From contig CALRLF020000047.1 of assembly GCA_943368475.1 (NCBI GenBank), forward strand, positions 1 through 32,431: a DNA stretch of 32,431 nucleotides, given 5' to 3'. Every line of letters begins with the position of its first letter. Position 1 is the stretch's first letter. The stretch comes from UBA1930 sp943368475 (GTDB lineage Bacteria; Bacteroidota; Bacteroidia; Chitinophagales; Chitinophagaceae). Below, piece after piece: positions 16,777 through 25,698 of this stretch. The translations under genes and the position numbers were made by a program. Under the pieces are notes generated by a model. It was not told the origin of the DNA, did no database searches, and worked only from the letters and a program-made list of their open reading frames with translations.

Positions 16777-18165
16777 ATGAAATCAATCCATCGTCGTACA
16801 TTTTTACAACAAACAGGTATTTTAACATTGGGTTCAATAGCTGCTCCATCTTTTGCAAATAGTTTTATAGAAGAAAGTAAAAAAATAAAGGTTGGATTAA
16901 TTGGTGTAGGCTTCAGGGGGCAAAATCATTTAGACCTTTTATTAAAACGAAATGATGTTGACGTAACTGCAATTGCAGATCCAGAACCAAAAATGTTGGC
17001 CATGGCCGACAAACTAATTACCAAAAGTGGCAAACCTAAACCCGAAGTTTTTAGTAATGGAAATTACGATTATAAAGACTTATTGAAACGTGCCGATATA
17101 GATGCAGTCATTATTTCAACGCCATGGGAATGGCATGCTGAGCAAACCATTGATGCATTAAATGCTGGTAAAATTCCTGGGGTTGAAGTTTGTGGTGCAA
17201 TAAAATTGTCTGATTGTTGGGATATGGTAAATGCCAGTGAAAAAACTGGTATTCCGGTGATGGTACTTGAAAATGTTTGCTATCGTAGAGATGTGATGGC
17301 TGTACTAAATATGGTTCGTAAAGGCATGTTTGGCGAACTGTTACATGCACAAGGTGGATATGAACACGACTTACGTGGCGTAAAATTGAATGATGGTGTA
17401 ACTGCTTATAATTCTGGTGTTGAATTTGGTGAAAAAGGTTTTAGTGAAGCCAAGTGGAGAACACAACACAGTGTTACCAGAAATGGAGAACTATACCCAA
17501 CACATGGGTTGGGTCCTGTTGCAGTAATGATGGATATTAACAGAGGTAACAGATTAACAAAATTGTCATCGATTGCTACCAAAGCAAGAGGATTAAATAG
17601 GTATATAAAAAATCATCCCAAAGGTGGAACCAATCACCCAAATGCAAGTGTTCTATTTAAACTGGGTGATATTGTAACCACACAATTACAAACAGCCAAT
17701 GGAGAAACGATTGTATTAACACACGACACTTCTTCTCCCCGACCTTATAATTTAGGTTTTAGGGTTCAAGGAACCAATGGTATTTGGCAAGACAATCATG
17801 CTGGTGAATTTAATGCTGGATTAATTTACTTTGAAGATAAAAGCAAACCCCATACTTGGGAGAACACTGAAAAATACATGAAAGAATTCGACCATCCACT
17901 TTGGAAAAAATATGAATCTTTAGCTGAAGGTGCTGGGCATGGCGGAATGGATTTTTTTGTAATCAATACTTTTATTGAATGTATTAAACAGAAAACCGAA
18001 TTCCCGATGGATGTGTATGATTTAGCAACCTGGTATGCAATAACACCACTATCAGAAAAATCAATTGCCGAAGGTGGTAAGTTGATGAATATTCCAGATT
18101 TTACAAAAGGGAAATGGAAAAGCAGAAAGCCAATTTTTTGTGTGCAAGAAAATGGAGATTATTAG
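16777..18165 (+). CDS. Gfo/Idh/MocA-family protein of the GH109 type (NAD-dependent glycosidase), Tat-exported
   Basis: This is a 462-aa protein. The N-terminus HRRTFLQQTG is a twin-arginine signal (R6-R7), with probable cleavage near residue 28 (SFANS), so a folded cofactor-loaded enzyme would be exported. The Rossmann fold starts at KVGLIGVGFRGQNH (G40, G43, G45). Family residues include WEWH (H120), GVEV (E137), ENVCYRR, GGYEHDLR (195-198 YEHD) and RNGELYPTHGLGP. The Y240/H243 pair has the same spacing as the catalytic Tyr/His of characterised GH109 alpha-N-acetylgalactosaminidases. HGGMDFFV and PMDVYDLATW near the C-terminus are also typical. It would cleave terminal alpha-GalNAc by an NAD-assisted elimination mechanism in the periplasm. 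It could instead be another Gfo/Idh hydrolase or oxidoreductase. It converges on a kinase gene that could act on released HexNAc. Confidence 0.8.
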   Translation: MKSIHRRTFLQQTGILTLGSIAAPSFANSFIEESKKIKVGLIGVGFRGQNHLDLLLKRNDVDVTAIADPEPKMLAMADKLITKSGKPKPEVFSNGNYDYKDLLKRADIDAVIISTPWEWHAEQTIDALNAGKIPGVEVCGAIKLSDCWDMVNASEKTGIPVMVLENVCYRRDVMAVLNMVRKGMFGELLHAQGGYEHDLRGVKLNDGVTAYNSGVEFGEKGFSEAKWRTQHSVTRNGELYPTHGLGPVAVMMDINRGNRLTKLSSIATKARGLNRYIKNHPKGGTNHPNASVLFKLGDIVTTQLQTANGETIVLTHDTSSPRPYNLGFRVQGTNGIWQDNHAGEFNAGLIYFEDKSKPHTWENTEKYMKEFDHPLWKKYESLAEGAGHGGMDFFVINTFIECIKQKTEFPMDVYDLATWYAITPLSEKSIAEGGKLMNIPDFTKGKWKSRKPIFCVQENGDY

Positions 18166-18170
18166 TTTAA

Positions 18171-18247
18171 CCACATAGGCATATAGGCACATAGTATTTC
18201 TTAAACGTTTCTTCTATCTATGCCCTATGTTTCTATGTAACTATGTG
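18171..18247. repeat. CATAG-rich imperfect inverted repeat between convergent genes
   Basis: The left arm (18171-18194) is three 8-base units of the CACATAGG type. The right arm (18214-18247) is its imperfect inverse, with about 18 of 23 positions pairing. It lies between two convergent genes and extends into the kinase gene, whose last codons (HIVT-stop) are made of the repeat. It probably acts as a bidirectional transcript end and may belong to a dispersed intergenic repeat family. Confidence 0.5.
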
Positions 18248-19273
18248 TTTCAAGTGCTCTTGTAGTGCCTTAAGCAAGTGCATTTGATTCGTGGCTCTTA
18301 CCAAATTTTGTTCAGCATATTGAATACTGTAGTAACAATCGTTGTTAAAATAATCTGTTATAAAACGTAAAGCCTGCATATAAATCATCATTTCTCCAGC
18401 AAAGAAAAAATGCTGTTTTTCAAAGCTGGTTAATTCACTTTGCATAAAGTGTAAATAACCATTTTGAATAGCTTGCAAAATTTCGCTTCGAATTTCAATC
18501 TTGGTAAAATCTTGTTCCTCTTCTGAAACAGGACAAACATAAGTTCTTATCATATCTCCTACATCACTCAAAAAATAGCCTGGCATTACTGTATCTAAAT
18601 CAATTACACAAATAGCTTTACCTGCTTCATCAAAAAGTACATTGCTAATTTTGGTATCATGATGGGTTACTCTTTTTATAGCAGCTGCATTTGCAATAAA
18701 ATGTTCATATACTTTACAAATGCTAGATGCATTTTCTATTTGTTCTATTAAGCTAAAGCAAGCAGTAATTCTTTCTTGATTACCAGTTTCCAAAGCTGTT
18801 TTAAACTGCTGATACCTTAAAGTAAGATTATGAAAATTGGGTAGTGTAATATTTAGTTTAGCAGCGTCAAAGTCATTCAACAAAAAAGTGAATTCACCAA
18901 ATGCTTTTGCAGCTTCAAAAGCTTGAGATGCATTTTCAATCACATTTACAGTGGTTGTGTTTTCAATAAAATCAAAAGCCCTGAAATACTTACCATCTAA
19001 GCAATACAAAGTCTTATTATCTAATCCCTTCAACGGTTTTGTAAATAAATAATTGGGTGAAGTCTCATAAAAATAATTATTCAACAACTGTAAATTTTCA
19101 TCAATTGCTTCAGGTGTTTTAAATACATCATGATTAATTTGTTGAAGTATAATTACCTTCTTTTCAGCTGTAACTTTATAAGTTGCATTAATTAAACCCG
19201 ATTGTAAAACAACAACGCTATAGTTGTTTAAACCATAGCGTTGTAAAACAGTATCTAATGCTTGCATTGGCAT
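18233..19273 (-). CDS. Phosphotransferase-family kinase, N-acetylhexosamine 1-kinase-like
   Basis: This is a 346-aa protein with an aminoglycoside-phosphotransferase-type kinase fold. The catalytic loop is VTHHDTKISNVLFD (H205, D206, N211), followed by the metal-binding strand ICVIDLDTVMPG (D225, D227) and DVGDMIR. The HDTK..NVLFD..IDLDTVMPG arrangement closely follows NahK-like kinases that phosphorylate GalNAc or GlcNAc at C1. The N-terminal lobe includes LQSGLINATYKV and IILQQIN, as expected. An internal ATG two codons in is an alternative start. It is 11 bp downstream of prfB on the same strand, so it is probably co-transcribed. The nearby GH109-type gene, which would release GalNAc, supports a HexNAc substrate, but this is inferred. 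Confidence 0.75.
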   Translation of the reverse strand: MPMQALDTVLQRYGLNNYSVVVLQSGLINATYKVTAEKKVIILQQINHDVFKTPEAIDENLQLLNNYFYETSPNYLFTKPLKGLDNKTLYCLDGKYFRAFDFIENTTTVNVIENASQAFEAAKAFGEFTFLLNDFDAAKLNITLPNFHNLTLRYQQFKTALETGNQERITACFSLIEQIENASSICKVYEHFIANAAAIKRVTHHDTKISNVLFDEAGKAICVIDLDTVMPGYFLSDVGDMIRTYVCPVSEEEQDFTKIEIRSEILQAIQNGYLHFMQSELTSFEKQHFFFAGEMMIYMQALRFITDYFNNDCYYSIQYAEQNLVRATNQMHLLKALQEHLKHIVT

Positions 19274-19284
19274 ACTACAAAAGT

Positions 19285-20374
19285 TTATTCATCGTCTTTA
19301 ATCATCATTAAATAAGCTTTAATAAATCCATCCAATTCACCATCCATCACAGGGCCAACATTGCCTACTTCATAATCGGTTCTATGGTCTTTAATCATTT
19401 TATACGGATGAAAAACATAGCTTCTTATTTGGCTGCCCCACTCTATCTTTTTCTTGTTGGCATTGGTAGCATCTTTAGCTGCTTCACGTTTACGCAATTC
19501 GTCCTCATACAAACGACTCTTCAGCATTTGCATGGCTTTTTCCCGATTACCAATTTGGCTTCTTTCTGTTTGACAAACTACTACAATACCAGTTGGAATA
19601 TGCGTTAAAAAAACTTTTGTTTCAACCTTGTTTACGTTTTGTCCACCAGCACCACCACTCCTAGCAGTTTCCATTTTTACATCAGCATCTTTAATCTCAA
19701 TTTCAATGGTATCATCTACCAAAGGATATACAAATACACTGGCAAAACTGGTATGCCTTCTTGCATTGCTATCAAAAGGAGAAATACGTACCAAACGATG
19801 TACACCACTTTCGGCTTTTAAAAAACCGTAAGCAAAATCGCCATCAAATTGTAAGGTTGCAGTTTTAATACCAGCACCATCTCCTTCTTGAAAATCGAGT
19901 TCCGTCACCTTCCATCCTTGCTTTTCTCCATACATACGATACATACGTAACAACATTTCGGCCCAATCTTGGCTTTCAGTTCCACCTGCACCGCTATTAA
20001 TTTGTAGTACTGCACTCAACTCATCTTCTGGCTGATTTAAAGTACTCTTAAACTCAGCATCTTCAATTAATTGCACAGCACTGTTATAAGCTGCTAATGT
20101 TTCTTCTTCAGTGGCATCGCCAGCTTTAAAAAACTCAAACAAAACCGCAAAATCTTCTACAGCAGCTGCTACGGCTGTGTACAATTTCATCCAGTATTCG
20201 TTAACCTTTATTTCTTTCATGATTGCCGTGGCTCGAACGTTATCGTCCCAAAAGCCTGGCGAAAGAGAGAGTTGTTTATCTTGTTCTACTTTTTGATTTC
20301 TTGTATCGTAGTCAAAGAAACCTCCTCAGGACACTCACACGGTCCCTCATATCAGCAATTTTTTCTATTGTCAT
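19285..20374 (-). CDS. prfB: Peptide chain release factor 2, with programmed +1 frameshift
   Basis: RF2 frees peptides at UGA and UAA stops. The gene is split across two frames. It starts with ATG at 20374, reads 20 codons (MTIEKIADMRDRVSVLRRFL), meets an in-frame TGA at 20314-20312 and resumes in the +1 frame as DYDTRNQKVEQDKQ, giving about 362 aa, the normal RF2 length. Domain 3 carries the GGQ peptidyl-hydrolysis motif in RSGGAGGQNVNKVE. RF2-type signatures include LSAVLQINSGAGGTESQDWA and the FHPYKMIKDHRT tail. An internal ATG at 20220 is not the true start. The UGA lets RF2 control its own synthesis. The kinase gene follows after 11 bp. Confidence 0.95.
20312..20326 (-). promoter_or_regulatory. 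prfB programmed frameshift site with internal Shine-Dalgarno
   Basis: On the minus strand the order is AGGAGG (20326-20321), TTT, CTT, TGA, then C. CTT TGA C is the classic slippery context. The AGGAGG sits 3 bases before the CTT, where the E. coli site has its stimulatory Shine-Dalgarno-like element. The frame continues as GAC TAC GAT. Confidence 0.93.
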
Positions 20375-20477
20375 AGCTGCAAATGTAAGTGAAAGATTTT
20401 TATGTTACCAGCTGTAGAATATGCATTTAGCTTTCGTTGTGTCACACCCTTCAACGTTCTGTTCTATACGCAACTTT

Positions 20478-20957
20478 TTACTCAACCAACTTTTTCAATT
20501 CCAATTTCAATTTAGCTTCGGGTATTTGCTCACTAAAAAATTGACGATAGTTTTTTTTGTGGTTCACCATAATGGTTACAGGAATATTACCATCCCACTT
20601 TTCATCTATCAACGGACAAAAATAATCGGCATTGGTTTCATCTAACCAAACTATCCTGCTGGTATAACCTTTTTTAGTTATAAAAGAAAGTAACTCTTTG
20701 GGATAGCTGGTTCTAAAATCTAAACTCACCAAAATCAACTCCACATTTTTATCTTTAAGTTCAGCCACAGCTTTTTCAAACCAAGGTATTTCATGCACAC
20801 ATGGCTGACACCAACTTGCCCAAAAGTTAACCACCAATGGATGTTGGGTAGTATCAATCATATTCACCACATCTTTTATCTTCACCTTTTTAATGGCTTG
20901 TGAAAAAGCTGAGTTGAATAGAAGTACTACCAATAAAAAAAGGCCTATTTTTTTCAT
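20478..20957 (-). CDS. Secreted thioredoxin-like thiol:disulfide protein (TlpA/ResA type)
   Basis: This is a 159-aa protein with a signal peptide (1-19, cleavage FS-Q). The thioredoxin-fold active site VVNFWASWCQPCVHEIPWFE has redox cysteines C50 and C53 (WCQPC), and a probable cis-Pro lies in GNIPVTIMV. It is short for the family, with no added domain. Periplasmic TlpA/ResA-type reductases often keep apocytochrome c haem-site cysteines reduced. The ccmE and ccmF genes upstream on the same strand agree with a cytochrome-maturation role, though trmH and a DUF4294 gene lie between. It is separated from prfB by 103 bp. Confidence 0.85.
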   Translation of the reverse strand: MKKIGLFLLVVLLFNSAFSQAIKKVKIKDVVNMIDTTQHPLVVNFWASWCQPCVHEIPWFEKAVAELKDKNVELILVSLDFRTSYPKELLSFITKKGYTSRIVWLDETNADYFCPLIDEKWDGNIPVTIMVNHKKNYRQFFSEQIPEAKLKLELKKLVE

Positions 20958-20988
20958 GAAATTTCTGATTAATAAGTTGAGCTATTGA

Positions 20989-21588
20989 CTATTCACCACT
21001 TCCTTCTTCAATAAAACCCCATTCATTTAAAAGTGTATTCATCTTAGCTTCTGGCATAGAACTTTTGTTGTAATGCCCAGCATTATTCTTTTGCCTGTAC
21101 GCTTCATAAATACTAACAGCACAAGCTACAGAAATGTTTAAGCTTTGAATAATACCCATTTGCGGAATAATAAAATTACCATCGGCCAAAGCCCTTACTT
21201 CATCGCTTACACCACTGTGTTCGTTACCAAAAACCAATGCCACACTTTTGGTAAAATCAATTTCGTATAAACCAATTGCATCGCTGCTTAAATGTGTAGT
21301 TAAAATGGTTTCGTAGTTTTTTCGAAGTTCAGCAAAACAGTCAACCTCATTTTCAAAATGATGAATGGTTAACCATTTTAGAGCACTACTGCTACTTTTA
21401 GCTCCAAACTTTTTGTGTCTTGGAATCTTCGTATTTAAAATATAAATATCTTGAATACCCACAGCATCACAAGTACGCATTACAGCAGAAATATTGTGTG
21501 GATCCTGCACATTTTCCATTACAACAGTAAGGTTATTTTGCCTGCGGTGCAAAACCCTTAATAATTTTTCACTACGCTCTGGAGTCAT
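20989..21588 (-). CDS. trmH: TrmH-type tRNA 2'-O-ribose methyltransferase
   Basis: This is a 199-aa SPOUT-class methyltransferase. I use the ATG at 21588 rather than a TTG three codons upstream. Knot motifs are in order: VQDPHNISAVMRTCDAVG (motif 1, catalytic Arg in MRT), VALVFGNEHSGVS (motif 2) and QSLNISVACAVSIYEAYRQK (motif 3). The N-terminal RRQNNLTVVMENV and the C-terminal extension match the tRNA Gm18 methyltransferase TrmH better than the 23S rRNA enzyme RlmB, which has an extra N-terminal domain. It uses S-adenosylmethionine in the cytoplasm. It is 31 bp upstream of the thioredoxin-like gene and may share its transcript. Confidence 0.85.
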   Translation of the reverse strand: MTPERSEKLLRVLHRRQNNLTVVMENVQDPHNISAVMRTCDAVGIQDIYILNTKIPRHKKFGAKSSSSALKWLTIHHFENEVDCFAELRKNYETILTTHLSSDAIGLYEIDFTKSVALVFGNEHSGVSDEVRALADGNFIIPQMGIIQSLNISVACAVSIYEAYRQKNNAGHYNKSSMPEAKMNTLLNEWGFIEEGSGE

Positions 21589-21685
21589 TGAATACAACGT
21601 TTATCAATCGAAGTTGCAGTTCATTTGGCGTATAAACAAAAAATGATGGCTTTATTGCCATCATTCAAATCAATATTTTAAATTC

Positions 21686-22309
21686 TTAACTTCTGTAACC
21701 ATACATACGTTCTACATCTTGCACAATTTTTTCCATATCTCTGTCTTTATTGGCAGCATCATACCCTTGTTTTAAACTCGTACCAAATAAAACAGCAATG
21801 GTTTGGTATAAAGCAGCATTAAAACTGCCTTTATATTCATCTACAATTTCATAACAATTGTTGCCGGTTTGCCTATTAATTAACTTCATTAAAACCTTGC
21901 CTTGATAAATGGATAAATTGGTAAGTTTATCAGTAAACTCTCTTCGCAACTCTTTTTCTCTGGATTTAATTATTTTCTTCCGTTCTTTTCTATCAGTAAC
22001 ACCAACCAGTTTTCTGTTAATATCATTCATTATTCTGCTGGCAGCCACGGCATATGGGTATGTAACGTACACTGCATTACGCAACCTCGTCCATTCGGCC
22101 CAATATTTTCTTAATTGTGGAGTTAATTTCGTTCTTACCTCAACACCTGGTAAATAGCTCATGGGTATGGTATCACCTTGTGGCGTTACATAAGCATATA
22201 CTTTTACAGTATCATAAATACCATGGGTTTGAGCATTTGTTTTGGCAGTAAAACAAATGGCCATAAACAAAACCCCAAAAAAGATGATATATTTTTTTAC
22301 AATTGCCAT
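21686..22309 (-). CDS. DUF4294-family exported protein
   Basis: This is a 207-aa protein with an N-terminal signal peptide (about 1-26, ending TNAQ). The mature part matches the Bacteroidota-specific DUF4294 pattern: GDTIPMSYLPGVEV, a central segment WTRLRNAVYVTYPYAVAAS, a Lys/Arg-rich helix (RKERKKIIKSREKELRREF), and GKVLMKLINRQTGNNCYEIV. The function is unknown; a periplasmic location is expected. It lies between ccmF and trmH on the same strand. No catalytic motif can be assigned. Confidence 0.8.
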   Translation of the reverse strand: MAIVKKYIIFFGVLFMAICFTAKTNAQTHGIYDTVKVYAYVTPQGDTIPMSYLPGVEVRTKLTPQLRKYWAEWTRLRNAVYVTYPYAVAASRIMNDINRKLVGVTDRKERKKIIKSREKELRREFTDKLTNLSIYQGKVLMKLINRQTGNNCYEIVDEYKGSFNAALYQTIAVLFGTSLKQGYDAANKDRDMEKIVQDVERMYGYRS

Positions 22310-22378
22310 AGACTATTAAATAGACACAATTTATGTATTTAATGCTGCTAATAGTAAAAAAGTAACCCTTACGAAGAA

Positions 22379-24832
22379 TTAACTATTTGTTTTTAACTTT
22401 TTTATGCGTTGCACAACGCTCATAATAAATCCAATACACATTACCACTACACCCAACCACAAGAATTTAATCATTGGAAATTCTAACACTTTTAAAGTAA
22501 GTAAAGTGGTTAGTGATTTACTTTCTTTAATACCAATTTCTAGCTTACCCTCTTTTTGATCGAGTACTTTATTAAATTTCAAAACAATATTTTGGGCAAT
22601 TACAGTATCGGTAATTTCTCTTAATGATTGGTCTTTAATGGCAATACCTGGCATTGCCTTAAAACGGCTTCCTTCTTTACTAATTACATCTAAATCTAAA
22701 AACATGGCAGTTTCACCAGGCAAAATTTTACTTTGTTTATCAACAGGATTAACCAATACTTTTTGTAAAACCATGAATCCATTGTTGTAAAAAACAGTAT
22801 CGCCAACTTTAATTTCTTTACTTCTAAAAGTGGTGGTATCATCTTTACGATCATCTTCTTTAAACGAAGTGATGTACACAAAAATATCTTTCGTTAAATA
22901 ATGCTTTGCGTCAGGATTAGCAGCAAAACCTTCACCTTTATTATTCTTTATAACATCGGGATAAATTTTAAAAGCTTCTCCCCCATTTTTAGGTTGAAAA
23001 TTAATTTCGAAATAACGTTTTCTATCTTTTTCATTTAATGAATCGCTTACATAAGTAACCATGTATTTACCCATATCGGTAGCAATTCCTTTAAACAAAG
23101 TAGTATTCTCAGCAGGATCTTCCTGTTTTGTTTTTTGCAGAACAGTGATACCAGTTTTATTCCAGCTTAAAATAGTTTTCTTTCCGCTAGAAATTAAAAT
23201 ACCCAACAATATCATTCCAAAACCAATGTGGGCAACACTTGCACCAGATGCTTTAATTTTTCCTTTCAACACCAACCATATATAGCCAATGTTTCCCACA
23301 ATTGCATATATAGCAGAAAACAATGCTAAATGAATGGCTATCATGAAGCCAATTCCTTTTTTATCATAGTTTACTTTATAGAAAAATAAAACAACCAAAG
23401 TAATTACCAAAGAAATTATAGTAGGAATCCAAATTTTCTTACCCAAATATTCTTTAGGTGTGTCCTTATATTTTAAGTACTGTGTTAATGCAGTTAATAA
23501 GCCAATAATAATGGCAACAAAAACCTGAATTTGATTGTGTGTAAACTCAGCATCTTCGGGCTGTGAAAAGGCATTTTTAAAAATGCTTTTTAAGAAATCA
23601 AAATGTGTTACAATTTTATTGAAAACAGGTAACGACGTAATAAATATAATCACAAAGCCCGATAAGAATAATACCAACGAACCAATAAACATCCAAAATT
23701 CACGGCTATAGGTATTTTCTTCTTTTACAATAGTTGGAATGTTTTTATAACGCTTAATATACAACCAAAGAGCAGGGATAAGAAATACCAAGATGAAAAT
23801 GAGCAATTGCCAGTTCATACCCAAATCGGTAAATGCATGCACTGAAGTATCACCCAAGATTCCACTTCTTGTTAAAAAAGTAGAGTAAAGAATTAGTATA
23901 AAGCTGATGATATAAAAAAAGTAAGTGGCTCTTAAACTATACCCACTGTGTTTATAAATTAAATTACAGTGTAAGCCTGCAATTAATGTAAGCCAAGGTA
24001 CAAGTGATGCATTTTCTACAGGATCCCAAGCCCAATAACCACCAAAACTTAAACTTTCATAGGCCCACATTGCACCCATCATAATACCCAAACCTAAAAC
24101 TGCACCAGAGAATGAAGCCCATGGTAAGGCAACACTAATCCATTTATGGTCTTTATTAATCAATCCTGCATAAGCAAATGCAAAAGGCACGATTGTACTT
24201 GCAAATCCCAAAAATAAAATAGGAGGATGAATAACCATCCAATAGTTCTGTAATAAAGTATTTAGTCCGTTACCATCTTTAACCTTACTCAAATAATCGG
24301 GCATTTGAAAAATTGGAGCATCCAATTCATTTCTTAATAAAACAAAAGGATTGCTACCCACTTTATGTCCAAAGAAATAAATACCAATAACCATGGTAGC
24401 TAAACAAAACTGGGCAAAACTTACAGCCGTCATAACGCCGGCCTCCCAATTTTTGCTTTTCCAAATTAATACCCATCCCAAAACACAATGCCAGAAACTC
24501 CACAATAAAAAACTACCTTCTTGACCTTCCCAAAAACAGCTTAATAAATATTCTAATTGCAAACTTTTATCGCTGTGTTGCCATGCATACTTGTATTCGA
24601 ACAAATGATTGGCAATAATGTGGTATAGTGTAACAAAAATTGCAACAACTGCAATGGTTTCTAATAAAAAAGCAAATCGAGCAATGTTTAACCAACTCTT
24701 TTTTTCCTGTTCAACTAAAGATTTATTGGCTATATAAAAAGAAATAGTTGCAACTAAGGATGCAACTAATGAAAGTACCAAAAAGAAATAGCCAAATTTT
24801 CCGGGTAATAAATGTTCGCCTATATATTCCAT
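22379..24832 (-). CDS. ccmF: Cytochrome c assembly protein, CcmF/CcsA type
   Basis: This is an 817-aa polytopic inner-membrane protein of the haem-handling family. The WWD domain is at about 256-280 (MWAYESLSFGGYWAWDPVEN followed by ASLVPW). A conserved His lies in YWMVIHPPILFLG (H202), with further membrane helices up to about residue 540 (KIKASGASVAHIGFGMILLG). A large soluble periplasmic domain (about 560-785) and a final membrane helix with a basic tail follow. It would ligate haem to the CXXCH cysteines of apocytochrome c, receiving haem from CcmE encoded 45 bp upstream. It is longer than the E. coli protein, as is usual in Bacteroidota. Many databases name such proteins ccsA. Confidence 0.88.
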   Translation of the reverse strand: MEYIGEHLLPGKFGYFFLVLSLVASLVATISFYIANKSLVEQEKKSWLNIARFAFLLETIAVVAIFVTLYHIIANHLFEYKYAWQHSDKSLQLEYLLSCFWEGQEGSFLLWSFWHCVLGWVLIWKSKNWEAGVMTAVSFAQFCLATMVIGIYFFGHKVGSNPFVLLRNELDAPIFQMPDYLSKVKDGNGLNTLLQNYWMVIHPPILFLGFASTIVPFAFAYAGLINKDHKWISVALPWASFSGAVLGLGIMMGAMWAYESLSFGGYWAWDPVENASLVPWLTLIAGLHCNLIYKHSGYSLRATYFFYIISFILILYSTFLTRSGILGDTSVHAFTDLGMNWQLLIFILVFLIPALWLYIKRYKNIPTIVKEENTYSREFWMFIGSLVLFLSGFVIIFITSLPVFNKIVTHFDFLKSIFKNAFSQPEDAEFTHNQIQVFVAIIIGLLTALTQYLKYKDTPKEYLGKKIWIPTIISLVITLVVLFFYKVNYDKKGIGFMIAIHLALFSAIYAIVGNIGYIWLVLKGKIKASGASVAHIGFGMILLGILISSGKKTILSWNKTGITVLQKTKQEDPAENTTLFKGIATDMGKYMVTYVSDSLNEKDRKRYFEINFQPKNGGEAFKIYPDVIKNNKGEGFAANPDAKHYLTKDIFVYITSFKEDDRKDDTTTFRSKEIKVGDTVFYNNGFMVLQKVLVNPVDKQSKILPGETAMFLDLDVISKEGSRFKAMPGIAIKDQSLREITDTVIAQNIVLKFNKVLDQKEGKLEIGIKESKSLTTLLTLKVLEFPMIKFLWLGVVVMCIGFIMSVVQRIKKLKTNS

Positions 24833-24877
24833 GTAAACTAATTAGATTATTAATAACAAAAGCAATACAAAAGAGTT

Positions 24878-25294
24878 TTATCTTACTTCTGCCTCTAAAT
24901 TTTTCTTAGCAGCATTCATATCGTCTTTGTATTTACTTGGACATTTTACTAAGATGCCATCTTTCTTTTTAATTTCAAACACACCATTTTCCATTTTTCC
25001 CTTCAACACAACACGTTCACTTTTTTCCATATCGTATGGTTTTTCGTAATAGTAGGCAACTTTCATTCTGTCGCCTAAAGTATCAACCGCTTCAAAAGTT
25101 AAATAATTGGGATTTTTGGCAGCATCATATTTTAGAGTTGCTGTATCTAATTTTGCTATTACCATTACTGCTTTGCCTGTTTTTTGTCGGGCAGAAGCAA
25201 TTGTTTCATAAGTAGTAACATCCCCCATATAAATCAATAACCCTGCAATAGCTGCAGCAATACAAACAAGCATTACAACGTGCATCTTTTTCAT
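24878..25294 (-). CDS. ccmE: Haem chaperone CcmE, Cys variant
   Basis: This is a 138-aa protein. I use the ATG at 25294 (MKKMHVVML); a TTG start seven codons earlier is less likely. It has an N-terminal membrane anchor (about 4-22), then the CcmE OB-fold strands, including YLTFEAVDTLGDRMKVAYY and ERVVLKGKMENGVFEIKKKD. The haem-attachment motif reads LVKCPSKY: the usual HxxxY is CxxxY, with C118 and Y122. Such Cys variants are known in archaea and some bacteria. It would hold haem covalently and pass it to CcmF. It is the first gene of the minus-strand run, and its upstream side is the intergenic region in front of the integron-like recombinase. Confidence 0.85.
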   Translation of the reverse strand: MKKMHVVMLVCIAAAIAGLLIYMGDVTTYETIASARQKTGKAVMVIAKLDTATLKYDAAKNPNYLTFEAVDTLGDRMKVAYYYEKPYDMEKSERVVLKGKMENGVFEIKKKDGILVKCPSKYKDDMNAAKKNLEAEVR

Positions 25295-25698
25295 AGCTCT
25301 AAATTTCAGCTGCAAAAGTAACTGTTCTTCTTGTAAGGCTTGCTGATATACAAAGATTTATTGTTACAGATGAAAAGAATTTTCTCGTTCCGAAATAAAA
25401 TGTTTTAAAAGACAAATTCAATAAACAGGGGCTTTATTCCTATTCATTTTGTTTATTTCACAATAACAATAGATAGGAAGTGCATATTCAATAAACTTAA
25501 AAATCTATTTACATCTCTATTCTACTAAAAAATACAATTTATCAATCCAAAATTGAATAAGTTAAAACTTAAATTACCGCTTACTCAGTTTTTGTAACAT
25601 TTCTATAAAATAGTTTAAAAATATATTTCTATCTTAAAATTTACTACTACATTAGTTTTTTATTTAACACTTAGATATGTAACTGAGCTGGCATTGCT
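25295..25698. promoter_or_regulatory. Divergent intergenic region between ccmE and the recombinase gene
   Basis: No gene is supported in these 404 AT-rich bases. Visible structure: an 11-bp direct repeat ATTCAATAAAC at 25416-25426 and 25486-25496, and an inverted repeat AATAAACA / TGTTTATT whose left arm lies within the first of them. A weak promoter-like pair TTTG (25591-25594) and TAGTTTAA (25611-25618) points toward the recombinase gene. These could hold operators for the recombinase. No LexA-type box was recognised. Confidence 0.35.

Noticed and set aside
20220..20374. In-frame TGA after 20 codons of the RF2 gene, as if prfB were broken or started at 20220.
   Set aside because: The site is the conserved programmed +1 frameshift with upstream AGGAGG and CTT-TGA-C, and the +1 frame restores the standard RF2 N-terminal sequence and length.
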